From Bradyrhizobium sp. LMTR 3 (GTDB taxonomy: Bacteria > Pseudomonadota > Alphaproteobacteria > Rhizobiales > Xanthobacteraceae): 64,000 nucleotides of DNA. How positions within the stretch are numbered: position 1 is the first letter of the stretch; each line of letters opens with the position of its first letter. The translations under genes were made by a program, and so were the position numbers. The DNA lies in the NCBI RefSeq assembly GCF_001693485.1, contig NZ_MAXC01000010.1:1-64000 (forward strand), in the 5' to 3' direction. The notes under the pieces were generated by a model. The model was not told where the DNA came from. It searched no databases and worked only from the letters and a program-made list of their open reading frames with translations. Positions 25,888 to 37,071 of this stretch are shown here, piece after piece.

Positions 25888-26892
25888 CTATTCCACCTTG
25901 ACGTTCGCGTCCTTGATCACCTTGCGCCATCGCTCTTCCTCGTCCCGAACATAGCGGTCGAGTTCTTCGGGCGCGCCGCCGACCATGATCAGGCCCTCGT
26001 TGCTTTCGAGCCGCTTGAAAGCTGGAGACTGCACGGCCTTCGCAACGGCCTTGTTCAGACGCTCGATGATCGGCGCAGGCGTCTTGGCCGGGGCGTATAA
26101 TCCGTACCAGCTCTCTGCGGCGTAGCCCGGCACCCCGCTTTCGGCGACCGTCGGCAAATCGGGGAACGCACGCGAGCGTTCCGCGGTCGTGACGGCCAGG
26201 GCCCGGAGTTGCCCGCCGCCGATCAGCGAAGCGGCGCTTGCCACCGTGGTGAAGATGACATCGATCTGGCCGCCCAGGAGATCGGTGATCGCCGGCGCGG
26301 CGCCGCGGTAGGACACCGTCGTCAGGTTCACATTCGCCAGCGATTTGAACAGTTCGCCCGCCAGATGAGCCGACGTTCCTGTGCCGAACGTGCCGTAGTT
26401 GAGCTTTGCGGGGTTGGCCTTGGCTTCCGCGATCAGGTCGGCGATCGATTTGATCTTCGAGGCTGGATTGACGACGACGATGTTGAGGGATCGCGCGATC
26501 AGCGAGACCGCGGCGAAATCCTTGCGCGGATCGAACGGAAGCTTGCTGTTCAAGCTCGGATTGACCGCGTGGGCGAAGCTTGCCAGCAACAGCGTGTAGC
26601 CATCGGGCTCGCTGGTCGCGACCACCTGCGTCCCGATGACGGTACCCGCGCCCGGCTTGTTTTCGATGATGACCGGCTTGCCGAGATCCGACGTGATCTC
26701 CTGCGCCAGCGTTCGTGCGATGATGTCGGTGCCGCCGCCGGAGGAGAAGGGAACGACGATCTTGATGGTCTTGGCCGGATATTCGGCTCGGACCGGCGTA
26801 ACGGCTAGCGCAGCCAGCACCGACATGGCGGCAACAATGATCTGCAGGCGCCGGTGCGCTCCTGAAAGATACGTGACCTTGCTCTCTTGCAT
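25888..26892 (-). CDS. Bug/TctC family tripartite tricarboxylate transporter binding protein
   Basis: A 334-residue periplasmic binding protein. It has a signal peptide (AAMSVLAALAVTPVRA) followed by EYPAKTIKIVVPFSSGGGTDIIAR and ENKPGAGTVIG, the hallmarks of the Bug family. AAGGGAGCACGC precedes the ATG at 26892. No TctA/TctB membrane partner is in the window, so it is an orphan receptor that must share a partner or act in sensing. It is the first gene of the leftward operon with crotonase and acyl-CoA synthetase and is divergent from an IclR regulator. Confidence 0.92.
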   Translation of the reverse strand: MQESKVTYLSGAHRRLQIIVAAMSVLAALAVTPVRAEYPAKTIKIVVPFSSGGGTDIIARTLAQEITSDLGKPVIIENKPGAGTVIGTQVVATSEPDGYTLLLASFAHAVNPSLNSKLPFDPRKDFAAVSLIARSLNIVVVNPASKIKSIADLIAEAKANPAKLNYGTFGTGTSAHLAGELFKSLANVNLTTVSYRGAAPAITDLLGGQIDVIFTTVASAASLIGGGQLRALAVTTAERSRAFPDLPTVAESGVPGYAAESWYGLYAPAKTPAPIIERLNKAVAKAVQSPAFKRLESNEGLIMVGGAPEELDRYVRDEEERWRKVIKDANVKVE

Positions 26893-27120
26893 GCGTGCTC
26901 CCTTGGGCTGTTGTTCGGGCATTTTGAAAATGCGTTCTGGCGTGGCGGCTTCTCTGTCCGGGCCGTCTGTGGAGCTAGCACGGGCAACTCGGCTGCTCTT
27001 GACCCCATTTCCACCTGGTGGAATTGGGTCGCGGCTGCGTTCGCCGACATTTGCCCGACCCGCTTGCATCTCTTGGGCTATCCCGCCTATCCCTTGGATG
27101 GCCGAGGGAGGCGACGCGCC

Positions 27121-27876
27121 ATGAGCTCTGCGGGCGGCAATCGTTCCTTGCAAAGAGGGATCGAGATCCTGCGCGCGTTCCGTCAGGGCATCGACGTTCT
27201 CGGAAATGGAGAGATCGCGGAGCGAACCGGAATCCCGCGCGCCACCGTCAGCCGGCTTACGCGTACGCTTGTGCAATCGGGCATGCTGGACGACGTTCGC
27301 AGCGAGCGCGCCTACCGGCTGGCCGCAGCCGTAATCAGCTTCGGGCATGCGATGCGCGTCAGCTCGCCGGTCCTCAATGCGCTCGGCCCGATGATGCGCA
27401 TCGAATCGATGCGGCGGAAGATGAATGTCGGATTGGCCACCGCGGACCGCTCGATGATGGTCTATCTGGAATCGGTTCGCTTCAATCCGCGCGTGGCGCT
27501 GCGCAACGTCGTTGCGGGGCAGCAAGTGCCGATGGAATTGACCTCGCTCGGGCGCGCCTATCTGGCCGGCATATCAGAACAGGAAAGAGCCAGGCTGCTT
27601 GCAACGTTCAAGCGGCGCAGCGCCGGGGCGACGCAAAACTTGCTCGCCGAGGTGCAGAAGTCGATCCGGTCCGTCAAGCGCGACGGATATTGCGCCGTCT
27701 CCTGGCAGCGCGGCGTGCTCGCTGTTGCGACACCGCTCATCGTCCGAGGGATGCCGGTGTACGCGCTCAACATGAGCACACAGAATGTGCAACCCACTGC
27801 ACGGCTTTCCGCCGATATGGGCGCCTACCTCCTGGCGTTTGCCAAGCGGTGCAATGAGGCCCTCGCCGGCGAGTAG
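27121..27876 (+). CDS. IclR family transcriptional regulator
   Basis: A 251-residue IclR regulator: winged helix (SLQRGIEILRAFRQG to LVQSGMLDDVRSERAYRL) and C-terminal effector domain with VPMELTSLGRAYLAG. The ATG at 27121 follows GAGGGAGG. The 228-base gap separates it from the divergent Bug-crotonase-ligase operon, which it most likely controls in response to the transported acid or its CoA ester. Confidence 0.9.
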   Translation: MSSAGGNRSLQRGIEILRAFRQGIDVLGNGEIAERTGIPRATVSRLTRTLVQSGMLDDVRSERAYRLAAAVISFGHAMRVSSPVLNALGPMMRIESMRRKMNVGLATADRSMMVYLESVRFNPRVALRNVVAGQQVPMELTSLGRAYLAGISEQERARLLATFKRRSAGATQNLLAEVQKSIRSVKRDGYCAVSWQRGVLAVATPLIVRGMPVYALNMSTQNVQPTARLSADMGAYLLAFAKRCNEALAGE

Positions 27877-28000
27877 GTCAGCCTGGCGACACCGTCTGCT
27901 CCATGTGCGCTGGCCCGCTCGCCGACGGTCTGCCATTCGAAAAAGCGGATTGTGCATCGCACCAAAATCCATAAGGTGCCTTCCTCGAGAGGGTTTTTCG

Positions 28001-29248
28001 TTGTCCGATACCAGTGCCGATGCCTTGGCCGCTTCAGGCCACCGCCCGATGGGCTTCCCCGAATTCGTGATCGTGATCGCGTCGATCATGGCGCTGAATC
28101 CGCTTGCGATGGACATGATGCTGCCGGCGCTGCCGGACATCGCGTCCGCCTTTCACATCACCTCGGCCAACCGGCCGCAGATGGTGCTGTCGATCTTCCT
28201 GGTCGGCTTCGGCGTCGGGCAGTTCGTCATGGGCCCCTTGTCCGACCGGTTCGGGCGACGGCCGGTCCTGCTCGGGGGCATGGCCGTCTATTGCATCGCC
28301 AGCCTGCTCGCGATTGCCGCTCCCTCTTTCGAAACGCTGCTGCTGGCTCGCGCACTGCAAGGCCTCTGCACCTCGGCAACCCGCGTGATCGCGACGTCGA
28401 TCGTGCGCGACTGCTATGCCGGCCGGCGCATGGCGAGCGTGATGTCGCTGGCGATGATGATGTTCATCGCGGTGCCCGTGGTCGCCCCGGCCTTCGGCCA
28501 GGCCGTGCTGCTGCTGACGCAATGGCGCGGCATCTTCATCGTACTGATGCTGTATGGCGTGGTGGCGCTGATCTGGAGCGCGCTTCGCATGCCGGAGACG
28601 CTGCCGGTCGAAAAGCGAAGGTCGCTCGCCGTCGGCGAGGTATTTGACGCGTTCCGCCAGACCGTGACCAATCGCCAGACGCTGGGTTATGCGCTGGTCG
28701 CCGGCGGCGTATTGGGTTCGCTGTTCGCGTTCGTGTTCACTTCGCAGCAGGTGTTCACCGGGATCTACAAGCTCGGATATTATTTTCCGCTTGCGTTCGC
28801 AGGCGTCGCGGTCGGAACCGCCATTGCCGGCTTCGTCAATTCCCGCCTCGTCGGCCGCCTCGGCATGCGCGTGATCTCCCACGCTGCTCTGCTAGGCTTC
28901 GTGGTCATCGCCGCAACCATGCTGGTGGCGGCGAAAATACAGATGCTGCCGTTGCCGCTGTTCATGGTGCTCTCGATATCCATGATGTTTGCGTTCGGGT
29001 TGATGATCGCCAATTTCACCGCACTCGCCATGGAGCCGCAGGGCCATATCGCCGGCACCGCTGCGTCGCTGTACGGCTCGATCACCACGCTGCTCGGCAT
29101 CGGCATCGGCGCCACCATCGGCCAGGATTACGACGGCACGCTGGTGCCGTTCGCGACCGGCTTTCTGCTCTGCACGCTGGCGGCGCTCGCGGTGGTGCTG
29201 GTGGTGGAGAAGGGCCGGCTGTTCAGGCCGCACGTCTTGAAGGTGTGA
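28001..29248 (+). CDS. Bcr/CflA family multidrug efflux MFS transporter
   Basis: A 415-residue major-facilitator protein with twelve predicted membrane segments. LAMDMMLPALPDIASAF in the first segments and FGVGQFVMGPLSDRFGRRP in the loop 2-3 region are typical of the Bcr/CflA drug exporters. A TTG start at 28001 behind GAGAGGG is preferred; ATG at 28049 is the alternative. It stands alone on the plus strand between the IclR gene and the amidohydrolase gene. The substrate is unknown. Confidence 0.88.
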   Translation: MSDTSADALAASGHRPMGFPEFVIVIASIMALNPLAMDMMLPALPDIASAFHITSANRPQMVLSIFLVGFGVGQFVMGPLSDRFGRRPVLLGGMAVYCIASLLAIAAPSFETLLLARALQGLCTSATRVIATSIVRDCYAGRRMASVMSLAMMMFIAVPVVAPAFGQAVLLLTQWRGIFIVLMLYGVVALIWSALRMPETLPVEKRRSLAVGEVFDAFRQTVTNRQTLGYALVAGGVLGSLFAFVFTSQQVFTGIYKLGYYFPLAFAGVAVGTAIAGFVNSRLVGRLGMRVISHAALLGFVVIAATMLVAAKIQMLPLPLFMVLSISMMFAFGLMIANFTALAMEPQGHIAGTAASLYGSITTLLGIGIGATIGQDYDGTLVPFATGFLLCTLAALAVVLVVEKGRLFRPHVLKV

Positions 29249-29339
29249 CGAGCATGGCGGATACCTGCCCTGCGCTGGGCCTTCTCTCGCGAAGCTGATA
29301 ATAATTGCTCACATCGCCTTCAGTTTCAGGAATTGGAAG

Positions 29340-30758
29340 ATGGATAACCGCAGTAGCATCTGGCGTGGCGTCGACACCATCAAACCGCGCTTCATAGACT
29401 TGAGCAACCGGGTCTGGGCGATGCCCGAGATCTGCTACACCGAGGCGCGTTCTTGCGCCGAACATCTCGCCGAGCTGCGTCATCAGGGTTTCCGCGTCAC
29501 GGAGCAGGTCGCAGGCATTCCCACCGCCCTGATGGGCGAATGGGGCGAAGGCGGACCCGTGATCGCCTTCCTTGGCGAATATGACGCCCTGCCCGGCCTC
29601 AGCCAGGAGGCTGGCGTGGCGGAACCGCGGCCGCTGCAGGCCGGCGACCACGGCCATGGCTGCGGCCACAATCTGCTCGGCTCCGCCGCCCTGCTCGCGG
29701 CCACGGCCGTGAAGGATTGGCTAGCCGAGCACAAGGTGCCGGGGCGCGTGCGCTACTATGGCTGCCCCGCGGAGGAAGGTGGAGCGGCGAAAACCTTCAT
29801 GGTGCGATCAGGCGCCTTCGACGACGCCGATATTGCGATCACCTGGCATCCCCACAGTTTCTGGGAAGTGGCGGTGACGCCCTCGCTCGCCAACACCCGC
29901 GCCGATTTCATTTTCACCGGGCGCACCTCGCATGCCGCGGCCTCGCCGCATCTCGGCCGCAGCGCGCTGGATGCGGTCGAACTGATGAATGTCGGCGTCA
30001 ACTACATGCGCGAGCACATGCCGAGCGATGCGCGTGTACACTATGCCCTGCTCGACACCGGCGGCATCGCCCCCAACGTGGTGCAGGCCCATGCCCGCGT
30101 GCGCTATTCGATCCGCGCCCGCGATCTGCCCGGCATGAACGAACTGGTGGAGCGCGTCCACAAGATCGCCCAAGGCGCGGCGCTGATGACCGAAACGAGT
30201 GTGGAGATGCGGATCATTTCCGCCGTCTCCAATTTGCTGCCCAACACCCCGCTCGAACAGGCCCTTCACGGCATCATGGAGGAACTCGGCCCGCCGCATT
30301 TCGACGAGGCCGACAAGGATTTCGCGCAAAAGATCCGCTCGACGCTGACCGAGAAGGATATCGCCACCGTCTATCATGCGATCGGCATGGAGCCGACCGA
30401 GCGGCCGCTGGCCGATTTCATCGTGCCGCTGGACGCCAAGCGCAACCCGCTGATCGGATCCACCGATGTTGGCGACGTGAGCTGGGTCGTACCGACCGTC
30501 CAGGTTCACGCCCCGACCATTGCCATCGGCACCCCCTTGCACACCTGGCAGGTGGTGGCGCAGGGCAAGAGCCCGCACGCCCACAAGGCCATGGTGCAGG
30601 CCGCCAAGGCCATGGCAGGCTTGGGCGTCCGGGCGCTGTCGGAACCGGACTTGATCGCCGCCGCCAAGGCCGACCTGAACAAGCGCACCGCCCGCACCCC
30701 CTATGTCAGCCCGCTGCCTGACGGCGTGGCCCCGCCGCTGGACATGTCGCTGGTTTGA
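29340..30758 (+). CDS. M20 family amidohydrolase, AbgB-like
   Basis: A 472-residue metallopeptidase of the M20 family, closest in layout to AbgB (p-aminobenzoyl-glutamate hydrolase subunit B). Metal ligands are visible in DHGHGCGHNLLG (near residue 103) and CPAEEGGAAKTF (near 141), with ITWHPHS following. The dimerisation domain is inserted around residues 195-310. No AbgA partner is adjacent, so it may work as a homomer. It lies 304 bases upstream of a peptide-type ABC importer on the same strand, fitting hydrolysis of an imported amide or peptide. Confidence 0.88.
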   Translation: MDNRSSIWRGVDTIKPRFIDLSNRVWAMPEICYTEARSCAEHLAELRHQGFRVTEQVAGIPTALMGEWGEGGPVIAFLGEYDALPGLSQEAGVAEPRPLQAGDHGHGCGHNLLGSAALLAATAVKDWLAEHKVPGRVRYYGCPAEEGGAAKTFMVRSGAFDDADIAITWHPHSFWEVAVTPSLANTRADFIFTGRTSHAAASPHLGRSALDAVELMNVGVNYMREHMPSDARVHYALLDTGGIAPNVVQAHARVRYSIRARDLPGMNELVERVHKIAQGAALMTETSVEMRIISAVSNLLPNTPLEQALHGIMEELGPPHFDEADKDFAQKIRSTLTEKDIATVYHAIGMEPTERPLADFIVPLDAKRNPLIGSTDVGDVSWVVPTVQVHAPTIAIGTPLHTWQVVAQGKSPHAHKAMVQAAKAMAGLGVRALSEPDLIAAAKADLNKRTARTPYVSPLPDGVAPPLDMSLV

Positions 30759-31062
30759 CCCTGACCTGACCCTGACTTGGCCTTGTCCTGATTTGGTCCG
30801 GCCGATCCGGCGAACAAATTTTTTGCAGTGCAAAGCGCGATTTCGCGCGCTTTGACGCGCCGAGACCGCCGGAATGCCAACGCGATGTGCGCTGCAATGG
30901 GGTTTCTGCCCAAGCAGAAATCATTGGCCGCTTCCATACTGCCAATTGTTGACAGGCGGACATTGACCTCCGGGGCATTTGATGTGCCATCTTATCCTGG
31001 GACACATGACGCTGCCGCCCGGCGGCGCTCCGCACAACGCCAAAACCAGATGGGGGACAACG
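30759..31062. other. 304-base intergenic stretch before the peptide transporter operon
   Basis: It starts with imperfect tandem CCTGA/CCCTGA units (30760-30780) and contains a small palindrome, AAAGCGCGA/TCGCGCGCTTT, near 30834-30854. A TTGACA hexamer occurs near 30949, and the region likely carries the promoter of the downstream operon, though no convincing -10 element was found. The GGGGGA ribosome-binding site lies at the right end. No gene is seen. Confidence 0.5.
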
Positions 31063-32853
31063 ATGCTGGACACCGAACTGCGGACCATGATCGACGAGGT
31101 GAAGGACGGCCGCATGGATCGCCGCGCCTTCGTTCAGCGGATGCTTGCCTTCGGTCTCACCGCGCCGATGGCGACGCAAATCCTCGCCGTCGGCGGCGTG
31201 GCCATGGCGCAGAGCCCCGCCCCCTACAAGCCGACCAAGCGCGGCGGCGGTGGCCCGCTGAAGCTTTTGTGGTGGCAGGGAGCGACCTTGCTCAATCCGC
31301 ATTTTGCCACCGGCACCAAGGACCAGGACGGTTCGCGCCTGTTCTACGAGCCGCTCGCGAGTTGGGATGCCAACGGCAACCTTTGTCCGATTCTCGCTGC
31401 GCAAATCCCGTCTATTCAAAACGGCGGTCTCGCCGCCGACGGCAAGTCGGTGACCTGGAAGCTCAAGCCCGGCGTCAAATGGCACGACGGCAAACCTTTC
31501 ACCGCCGACGACGTCGTGTTCAACTGGGAATACGCCCGAGATCCCGCCACCGCGGCGCTGACTATCGGCGTCTACCAGGACATCACCGTCGAAAAAATCG
31601 ATGACCTCACCGTCCGCGTCCTGTTCAAGAATCCCACCCCGTTCTGGGCCGACGCCTTCGTCGCCGTGGTCGGCTGCATTCTGCCCAAACATCTGTTCGC
31701 GGAATACAAGGGCGCCAAGTCCCGCGAGGCCCCGAACAATCTGAAGCCGGTCGGCACCGGTCCCTACAAGTTCGTCGAGTTCAAGCCGGGCGATCTTGTG
31801 CGCGGGGAAATCAATCCCGACTACCACATGCCGAACCGCCCCTACTTCGATACGATCGAGATCAAGGGCGGCGGCGATGCCGTCTCGGCGGCACGCGCGG
31901 TGATCCAGACCGGCGAATATGATTATGCCTGGAACATGCAGGTGGAAGACGAGGTCCTGCTGCGCCTGGAGAAGGGCGGCAAGGGCAAGACCGTCTACAC
32001 GACCGGCGGCGATATCGAATTCATCGCACTGAACTTCACCGATCCCAACACCGAGATCGACGGCGAACGTTCGTCGATGAAGACCAAGCATCCGCTGTTC
32101 TCCGATCCGGCCGTACGCAAGGCGCTGGCGCTCCTGATCGACCGCGAAGCCGTTCAGAAGCACATCTATGGTCGCGCCGGCCGCACCACGGCCAGCTTCC
32201 TCAACGGTCCCGAACAATTCGTCTCCAAGAACACGAAATGGGAGTTCAGCGTCGAGAAAGCGGTCCAGGTGTTGGAGGAGGCTGGATGGAAGGCCGGGGC
32301 CGACGGAATCCGTGAGAAGGACGGCAAGAAGCTGAAAATCCTGTACCAGACCTCGATCAACGGCCCGCGGCAGAAAACCCAGGCGATCGTCAAGCAGGCG
32401 TGCCGGAAGGCCGGCATCGACATCGAACTGAAATCGGTGGTGGCCTCGGTGTTCTTCTCCTCCGATGTCGCCAATCCCGACACCTATTCCAAGTTCTACG
32501 CCGACATCCAGATGTTCCAGATTCCGATGACCCAGCCCGACCCCGCTCAGCACATGCGACGCTTTCATTCGCGCTTCGTGGCCACCAAGGAAAACAAGTG
32601 GCAGGGCCGAAATTTCCCGCGCTGGGTCAACAAGGAGTTCGACGCGGCGATCGATGCGGCCGAAGCTGAAACCGATCCGGTCAAACGTGCGGCACACTAT
32701 ATCAAGGCCAACGACATCATGTGGCAGGACACGGTGACCATCGCCGTGCAGCACCGCCTGAAGGTCGGCGCGGCAGTCAACTCGCTGCGCCCGGTGCTCA
32801 GCGGCTGGACCAACGACACCGACAATATCCAGGACTGGTATCGAGAGGCCTGA
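31063..32853 (+). CDS. Peptide/oligopeptide-type ABC substrate-binding protein
   Basis: A 596-residue SBP_bac_5 protein. The N-terminus (MDRRAFVQRMLAFGLTAPMA) is a Tat-like leader after a helical pre-region. The family signature is seen in KSVTWKLKPGVKWHDGKPFTADDVVFNW. GGGGGA precedes the ATG at 31063. It is the first of five genes for a complete importer. Family ligands include peptides, glutathione, opines and sugars; the neighbouring AbgB-like hydrolase suggests a peptide or amide. Confidence 0.93.
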   Translation: MLDTELRTMIDEVKDGRMDRRAFVQRMLAFGLTAPMATQILAVGGVAMAQSPAPYKPTKRGGGGPLKLLWWQGATLLNPHFATGTKDQDGSRLFYEPLASWDANGNLCPILAAQIPSIQNGGLAADGKSVTWKLKPGVKWHDGKPFTADDVVFNWEYARDPATAALTIGVYQDITVEKIDDLTVRVLFKNPTPFWADAFVAVVGCILPKHLFAEYKGAKSREAPNNLKPVGTGPYKFVEFKPGDLVRGEINPDYHMPNRPYFDTIEIKGGGDAVSAARAVIQTGEYDYAWNMQVEDEVLLRLEKGGKGKTVYTTGGDIEFIALNFTDPNTEIDGERSSMKTKHPLFSDPAVRKALALLIDREAVQKHIYGRAGRTTASFLNGPEQFVSKNTKWEFSVEKAVQVLEEAGWKAGADGIREKDGKKLKILYQTSINGPRQKTQAIVKQACRKAGIDIELKSVVASVFFSSDVANPDTYSKFYADIQMFQIPMTQPDPAQHMRRFHSRFVATKENKWQGRNFPRWVNKEFDAAIDAAEAETDPVKRAAHYIKANDIMWQDTVTIAVQHRLKVGAAVNSLRPVLSGWTNDTDNIQDWYREA

Positions 32854-32878
32854 AAGCCGGCATAGGCGGATCGTCCTC

Positions 32879-33838
32879 ATGCGGCAGTATATCCTGCGTC
32901 GCCTGCTGATCGCAGTGCCGAGCCTGCTCGGCATTTCGCTCGTTCTGTTCACGGTACTTGCGCTGGCGCCCGGCGATCCGTTCGCAGAGCTCGTGACCAA
33001 TCCAAACGTGCCGCCCGAAGTGGCAGCGTCGCTTCGGGCCAAGTTCGGCCTCGACGATCCGGTCTACGTCCGCTACCTGCGCTGGCTCTCGGCGATGGCG
33101 CAGGGCGACTGGGGCTTTTCCTTTGTCAGCCGGATGAACGTGGATATGCTGATCCTGCAGCGCCTGCCGACCACGCTATACGTGATCGGATCGGCGCAAA
33201 TACTGGCACTGCTGATCGCAATACCGGTCGGCGTCTTCGCCGCCACCCGGCCCTATTCGATCTTCGACCAGATCGCCAACACGCTCGCCTTCATCGGCTT
33301 CTCGCTGCCGACTTTCTTCACGGGGCTGCTATTCATCCTGATCTTCTCGATCACGCTGGACTGGCTGCCCTTTGTCTATTCCAGCGATATCAAGGCGACC
33401 GGGATACGCTGGCTCTTCGAGCATATCCGCCAGGCCATCATGCCGGTGATGGTGCTCGGCCTGTTCCAGGCGGCTTCGATGACGCGCTTCGTGCGCTCGG
33501 CCATGCTGGACGTGATCCGCCTTGACTACGTCACCACCGCCCGCGCCAAGGGCCTCGGGCAATCGAGGGTGATCGTCAAGCACGCGATGCGCAACGCGAT
33601 GATTCCGGTCGTCACCCTGGTCGCGCTGCAGATGCCCGCCGTGTTCGGCGGCGCCATTGTCACCGAGCAGATCTTCCGGATTCCGGGAATCGGCTCACTG
33701 CTGATTTCCTCCATCCTCTCCAACGACACGCCGGTTGTGATGGCCGTGACCTTCGTCTTCGCCTGTCTTGTGGTGCTCTTCAACCTGATCGCGGATGTCC
33801 TCTATGGCTGGCTTGACCCTCGCATCTCCTTCCGCTGA
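32879..33838 (+). CDS. dppB: Peptide-type ABC permease DppB
   Basis: A 319-residue inner-membrane permease. It begins MRQYILRRLLIAVPSLLGISLVLF, the standard DppB/OppB first segment, and contains the EAA loop TTARAKGLGQSRVIVKHAMRNA for contact with the ATPases. It follows the binding-protein gene by 25 bases and overlaps the start of the next permease gene. Confidence 0.93.
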   Translation: MRQYILRRLLIAVPSLLGISLVLFTVLALAPGDPFAELVTNPNVPPEVAASLRAKFGLDDPVYVRYLRWLSAMAQGDWGFSFVSRMNVDMLILQRLPTTLYVIGSAQILALLIAIPVGVFAATRPYSIFDQIANTLAFIGFSLPTFFTGLLFILIFSITLDWLPFVYSSDIKATGIRWLFEHIRQAIMPVMVLGLFQAASMTRFVRSAMLDVIRLDYVTTARAKGLGQSRVIVKHAMRNAMIPVVTLVALQMPAVFGGAIVTEQIFRIPGIGSLLISSILSNDTPVVMAVTFVFACLVVLFNLIADVLYGWLDPRISFR

Positions 33839-34723
33839 GCGGCGGCCGGCCTGGTCGCCCTGGCGCGAGACTTGGCGGCGCTATCGCCGCCATAAGCTCG
33901 CCGTGGTCAGCGCGTTCCTGCTGCTTGTCCTGATCGCAGCGGTGGTATTCGGCCCATTCGTCTGGCGCGTCAGCATCAACGACATCGATTTCACTGCGCG
34001 CCTTGAGGGCCCCTCGCTCGCCCACCCCTTCGGCACCGATGATCTCGGGCAGGATATCCTCGCCCGCATGATCTATGGTGGACGTATCTCGCTCGCGGTT
34101 GGGCTTGCCGCCATGGCGGTCGCCGTCCTCGTCGGCACGCTGATCGGTGCGCTCGCCGGCATGTCGCGCGGGGCGCTCGGGCACGCGCTGATGTGGCTGA
34201 CCGACCTGTTCCTCTCGCTACCGCAACTGCCGCTGCTGCTGCTTCTGATCTATCTGTTCCGCGACGGGCTCAAATCCGTGTTCGGGCCCGAGGGCGGCAT
34301 CTTCATCTTGATCGTGCTCGTCATCGGCGGCCTGCGCTGGATGCCGGTCGCGCGGCTGGTGCGCGCTCAGTTCCTCTCCTTGCGCGAGAAGGAATTCGTC
34401 GAAGCCGCGCGCGCGCTCGGCGCCAGCCCGTTGCGGCAGGTGGTGCGGCACATCCTGCCCAACGCAGTCGGCCCCGTGATCATCGCCGGCACCATCGACG
34501 TCGCCGCCGCGATCATCGCCGAATCGACGCTGTCGTTTCTCGGCCTCGGCTTTCCGCCTGATACCCCGACCTGGGGACGGTTATTGTTCGACGCCAAGGA
34601 CTATCTCGACATCGCTGCGCATTGGGCGATGTTTCCGGGCGGCGCCATCTTCATCGCGGTCGTCGCGATCAATTTCATCGGCGACGGCCTGCGCGATGCG
34701 CTCGATGCGCGGCGGGTGATCTG

Positions 34724-34724
<1 letters not shown>
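33804..34724 (+). CDS. dppC: Peptide-type ABC permease DppC
   Basis: A 306-residue permease with a cytoplasmic N-terminus (RETWRRYRRHKLAVVSAF), the periplasmic HPFGTDDLGQDILARMIYG motif of DppC/OppC proteins, and an EAA loop (EAARALGASPLRQVVRHILPNA). It overlaps dppB by about 35 bases; ATG at 33795 is an alternative start nine bases earlier. Its stop shares one base with the ATG of the next gene, so translation is coupled. Confidence 0.93.
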
Positions 34725-35712
<988 letters not shown>

Positions 35713-35716
<4 letters not shown>

Positions 35717-36681
35717 GCGAACCCCTGCTGCGCGTCACCGGTCTGAAAAAGCATTTTCCCGTCAAGGGCGGACTCCTTTCGCGGGAGGTCGGGCGCGTGC
35801 ATGCGGTGGACGGCGTGTCGTTTGCAGTCAATCGCGGCGAAACGCTCGGGCTGGTCGGCGAGTCCGGCTGCGGCAAGTCCACCACCGCGCGCTGCGTGCT
35901 GCGCCTGGTCGAACCCAGCGAAGGCGAGATCGTCTTCGATGGGCGCGACGTGCGAGGCCTTTCCGGCGGCGACCTGCGCGCCATGCGGCGCAACATGCAG
36001 ATCGTCTTCCAGGACCCCTTTGCCTCGCTCAATCCGCGCATGACGGTCGGCGCGATTCTCGGCGAAGCCTTCACCATCCACGCGCTCGCTTCCTCGGCAA
36101 GCGAGCGGGATGACCGCGTGGCGAGCCTGCTCGTCAAGGTCGGGCTGAAGGCCGAGCACATGCGCCGCTACCCGCACGAATTTTCCGGCGGCCAGCGCCA
36201 GCGCATCGTGATTGCGCGCGCACTTGCGGTGGAGCCGAAGTTCATCGTCTGCGACGAACCGGTTTCCGCGCTCGACGTCTCCATTCAGGCGCAGGTGATC
36301 AATCTGTTGGAAGACCTGCAGGCCGAGCTCAAGCTCACCTATCTGTTCGTCGCCCACGATCTCTCCGTGGTCGAGCATATTTCCGACCGCGTCGCGGTGA
36401 TGTATCTCGGGCGCATCGTCGAGTTGGCTGACGCGAGCGACCTCTACCGCAATCCCCGACATCCCTACACGCAGGCGCTGCTTTCCGCCGTGCCGGTGCC
36501 GGACCCGAAGGTGAAGCGCAAGCGGATCCGGCTGCAGGGCGACGTACCCAGCCCGATGAACCCGCCGCGCGGCTGCCACTTCCACACCCGCTGCCCGATC
36601 GCCGAGCCGCGCTGCCGGGAAAGCGCGCCCGAACTGAAGCAAGGCAGCAACGGGCATTTCGTGGCGTGTCATCTGGCCTGA
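35713..36681 (+). CDS. dppF: Peptide-type ABC ATPase DppF
   Basis: A 322-residue ATPase, the second energising subunit. It has Walker [10 protein letters not shown], signature [15 protein letters not shown], Walker [14 protein letters not shown] and the C-terminal [15 protein letters not shown] extension. The ATG overlaps the dppD stop (ATGA). It ends the operon, followed after 75 bases by a strong hairpin. Confidence 0.94.
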
Positions 36682-36756
36682 CAGCGGCGCGTATCCGGCC
36701 GAGCTATCCGCCGCTTCTCGGGCGGCGGCAAAGAATTCAATCCCTGAAAACAATGC

Positions 36757-36802
36757 GGCCCCGCCCCGGCAGCGGTCGAACCACTCGTGCCGGGGCGGGG
36801 CC
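36757..36802. terminator. GC-rich 15-bp hairpin between convergent genes
   Basis: GGCCCCGCCCCGGCA (36757-36771) pairs perfectly with TGCCGGGGCGGGGCC (36788-36802) around a 16-base loop. It separates the end of dppF from the end of a small minus-strand gene. There is no long T-run on the plus side and only TTGTTTTC on the minus side, so it may act as a weak terminator or an mRNA 3' block. Confidence 0.7.
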
Positions 36803-36825
36803 GAAATCAGATCGTGGGCGCTGGT

Positions 36826-37071
36826 CTAGCGCGTGTGAACGCCGTTTTTGCGGATCAGGTCCGAAAGCTGGGACAAAAGCTCCCGAAGCCTGGCATTCTC
36901 CTCGATCAGCGCATGGGCTTCGTCGGCCTGTTCGTTGCGACGAAGGGCGGGCTCATCCCCGCTAAGGGCATTCTCAAGCAGTGAAAGAGCGTCGTCGGTA
37001 GGTTCCTCAACCCAAAATGAAGGTTCAGCGCGGCGGTCTCGCTTATTAAGCTGCGGATGGTCTACTCGCAT
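36826..37071 (-). CDS. Small coiled-coil hypothetical protein
   Basis: An 81-residue protein. Its C-terminal third, HALIEENARLRELLSQLSDLIRKN, is a heptad-like helix likely to form a coiled coil, and it closely resembles the end of the protein at 38322-38636 (LLLEENVRLRKLAVRLSNLL). The N-terminal half is charged and unrecognised. TTGGAG eight bases before the ATG supports the start. The shared motif makes both genes credible members of one small family of unknown function. Confidence 0.7.
   Translation of the reverse strand: MRVDHPQLNKRDRRAEPSFWVEEPTDDALSLLENALSGDEPALRRNEQADEAHALIEENARLRELLSQLSDLIRKNGVHTR

Noticed and set aside
30757..30800. CCTGA/CCCTGA tandem units after the amidohydrolase stop
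   Set aside because: Short and imperfect; no evidence of function beyond low complexity.
30706..33042. 778-codon open frame antisense to the peptide-binding protein gene
   Set aside because: It runs through the intergenic region and opposite a clear SBP_bac_5 gene, with no motif of its own.
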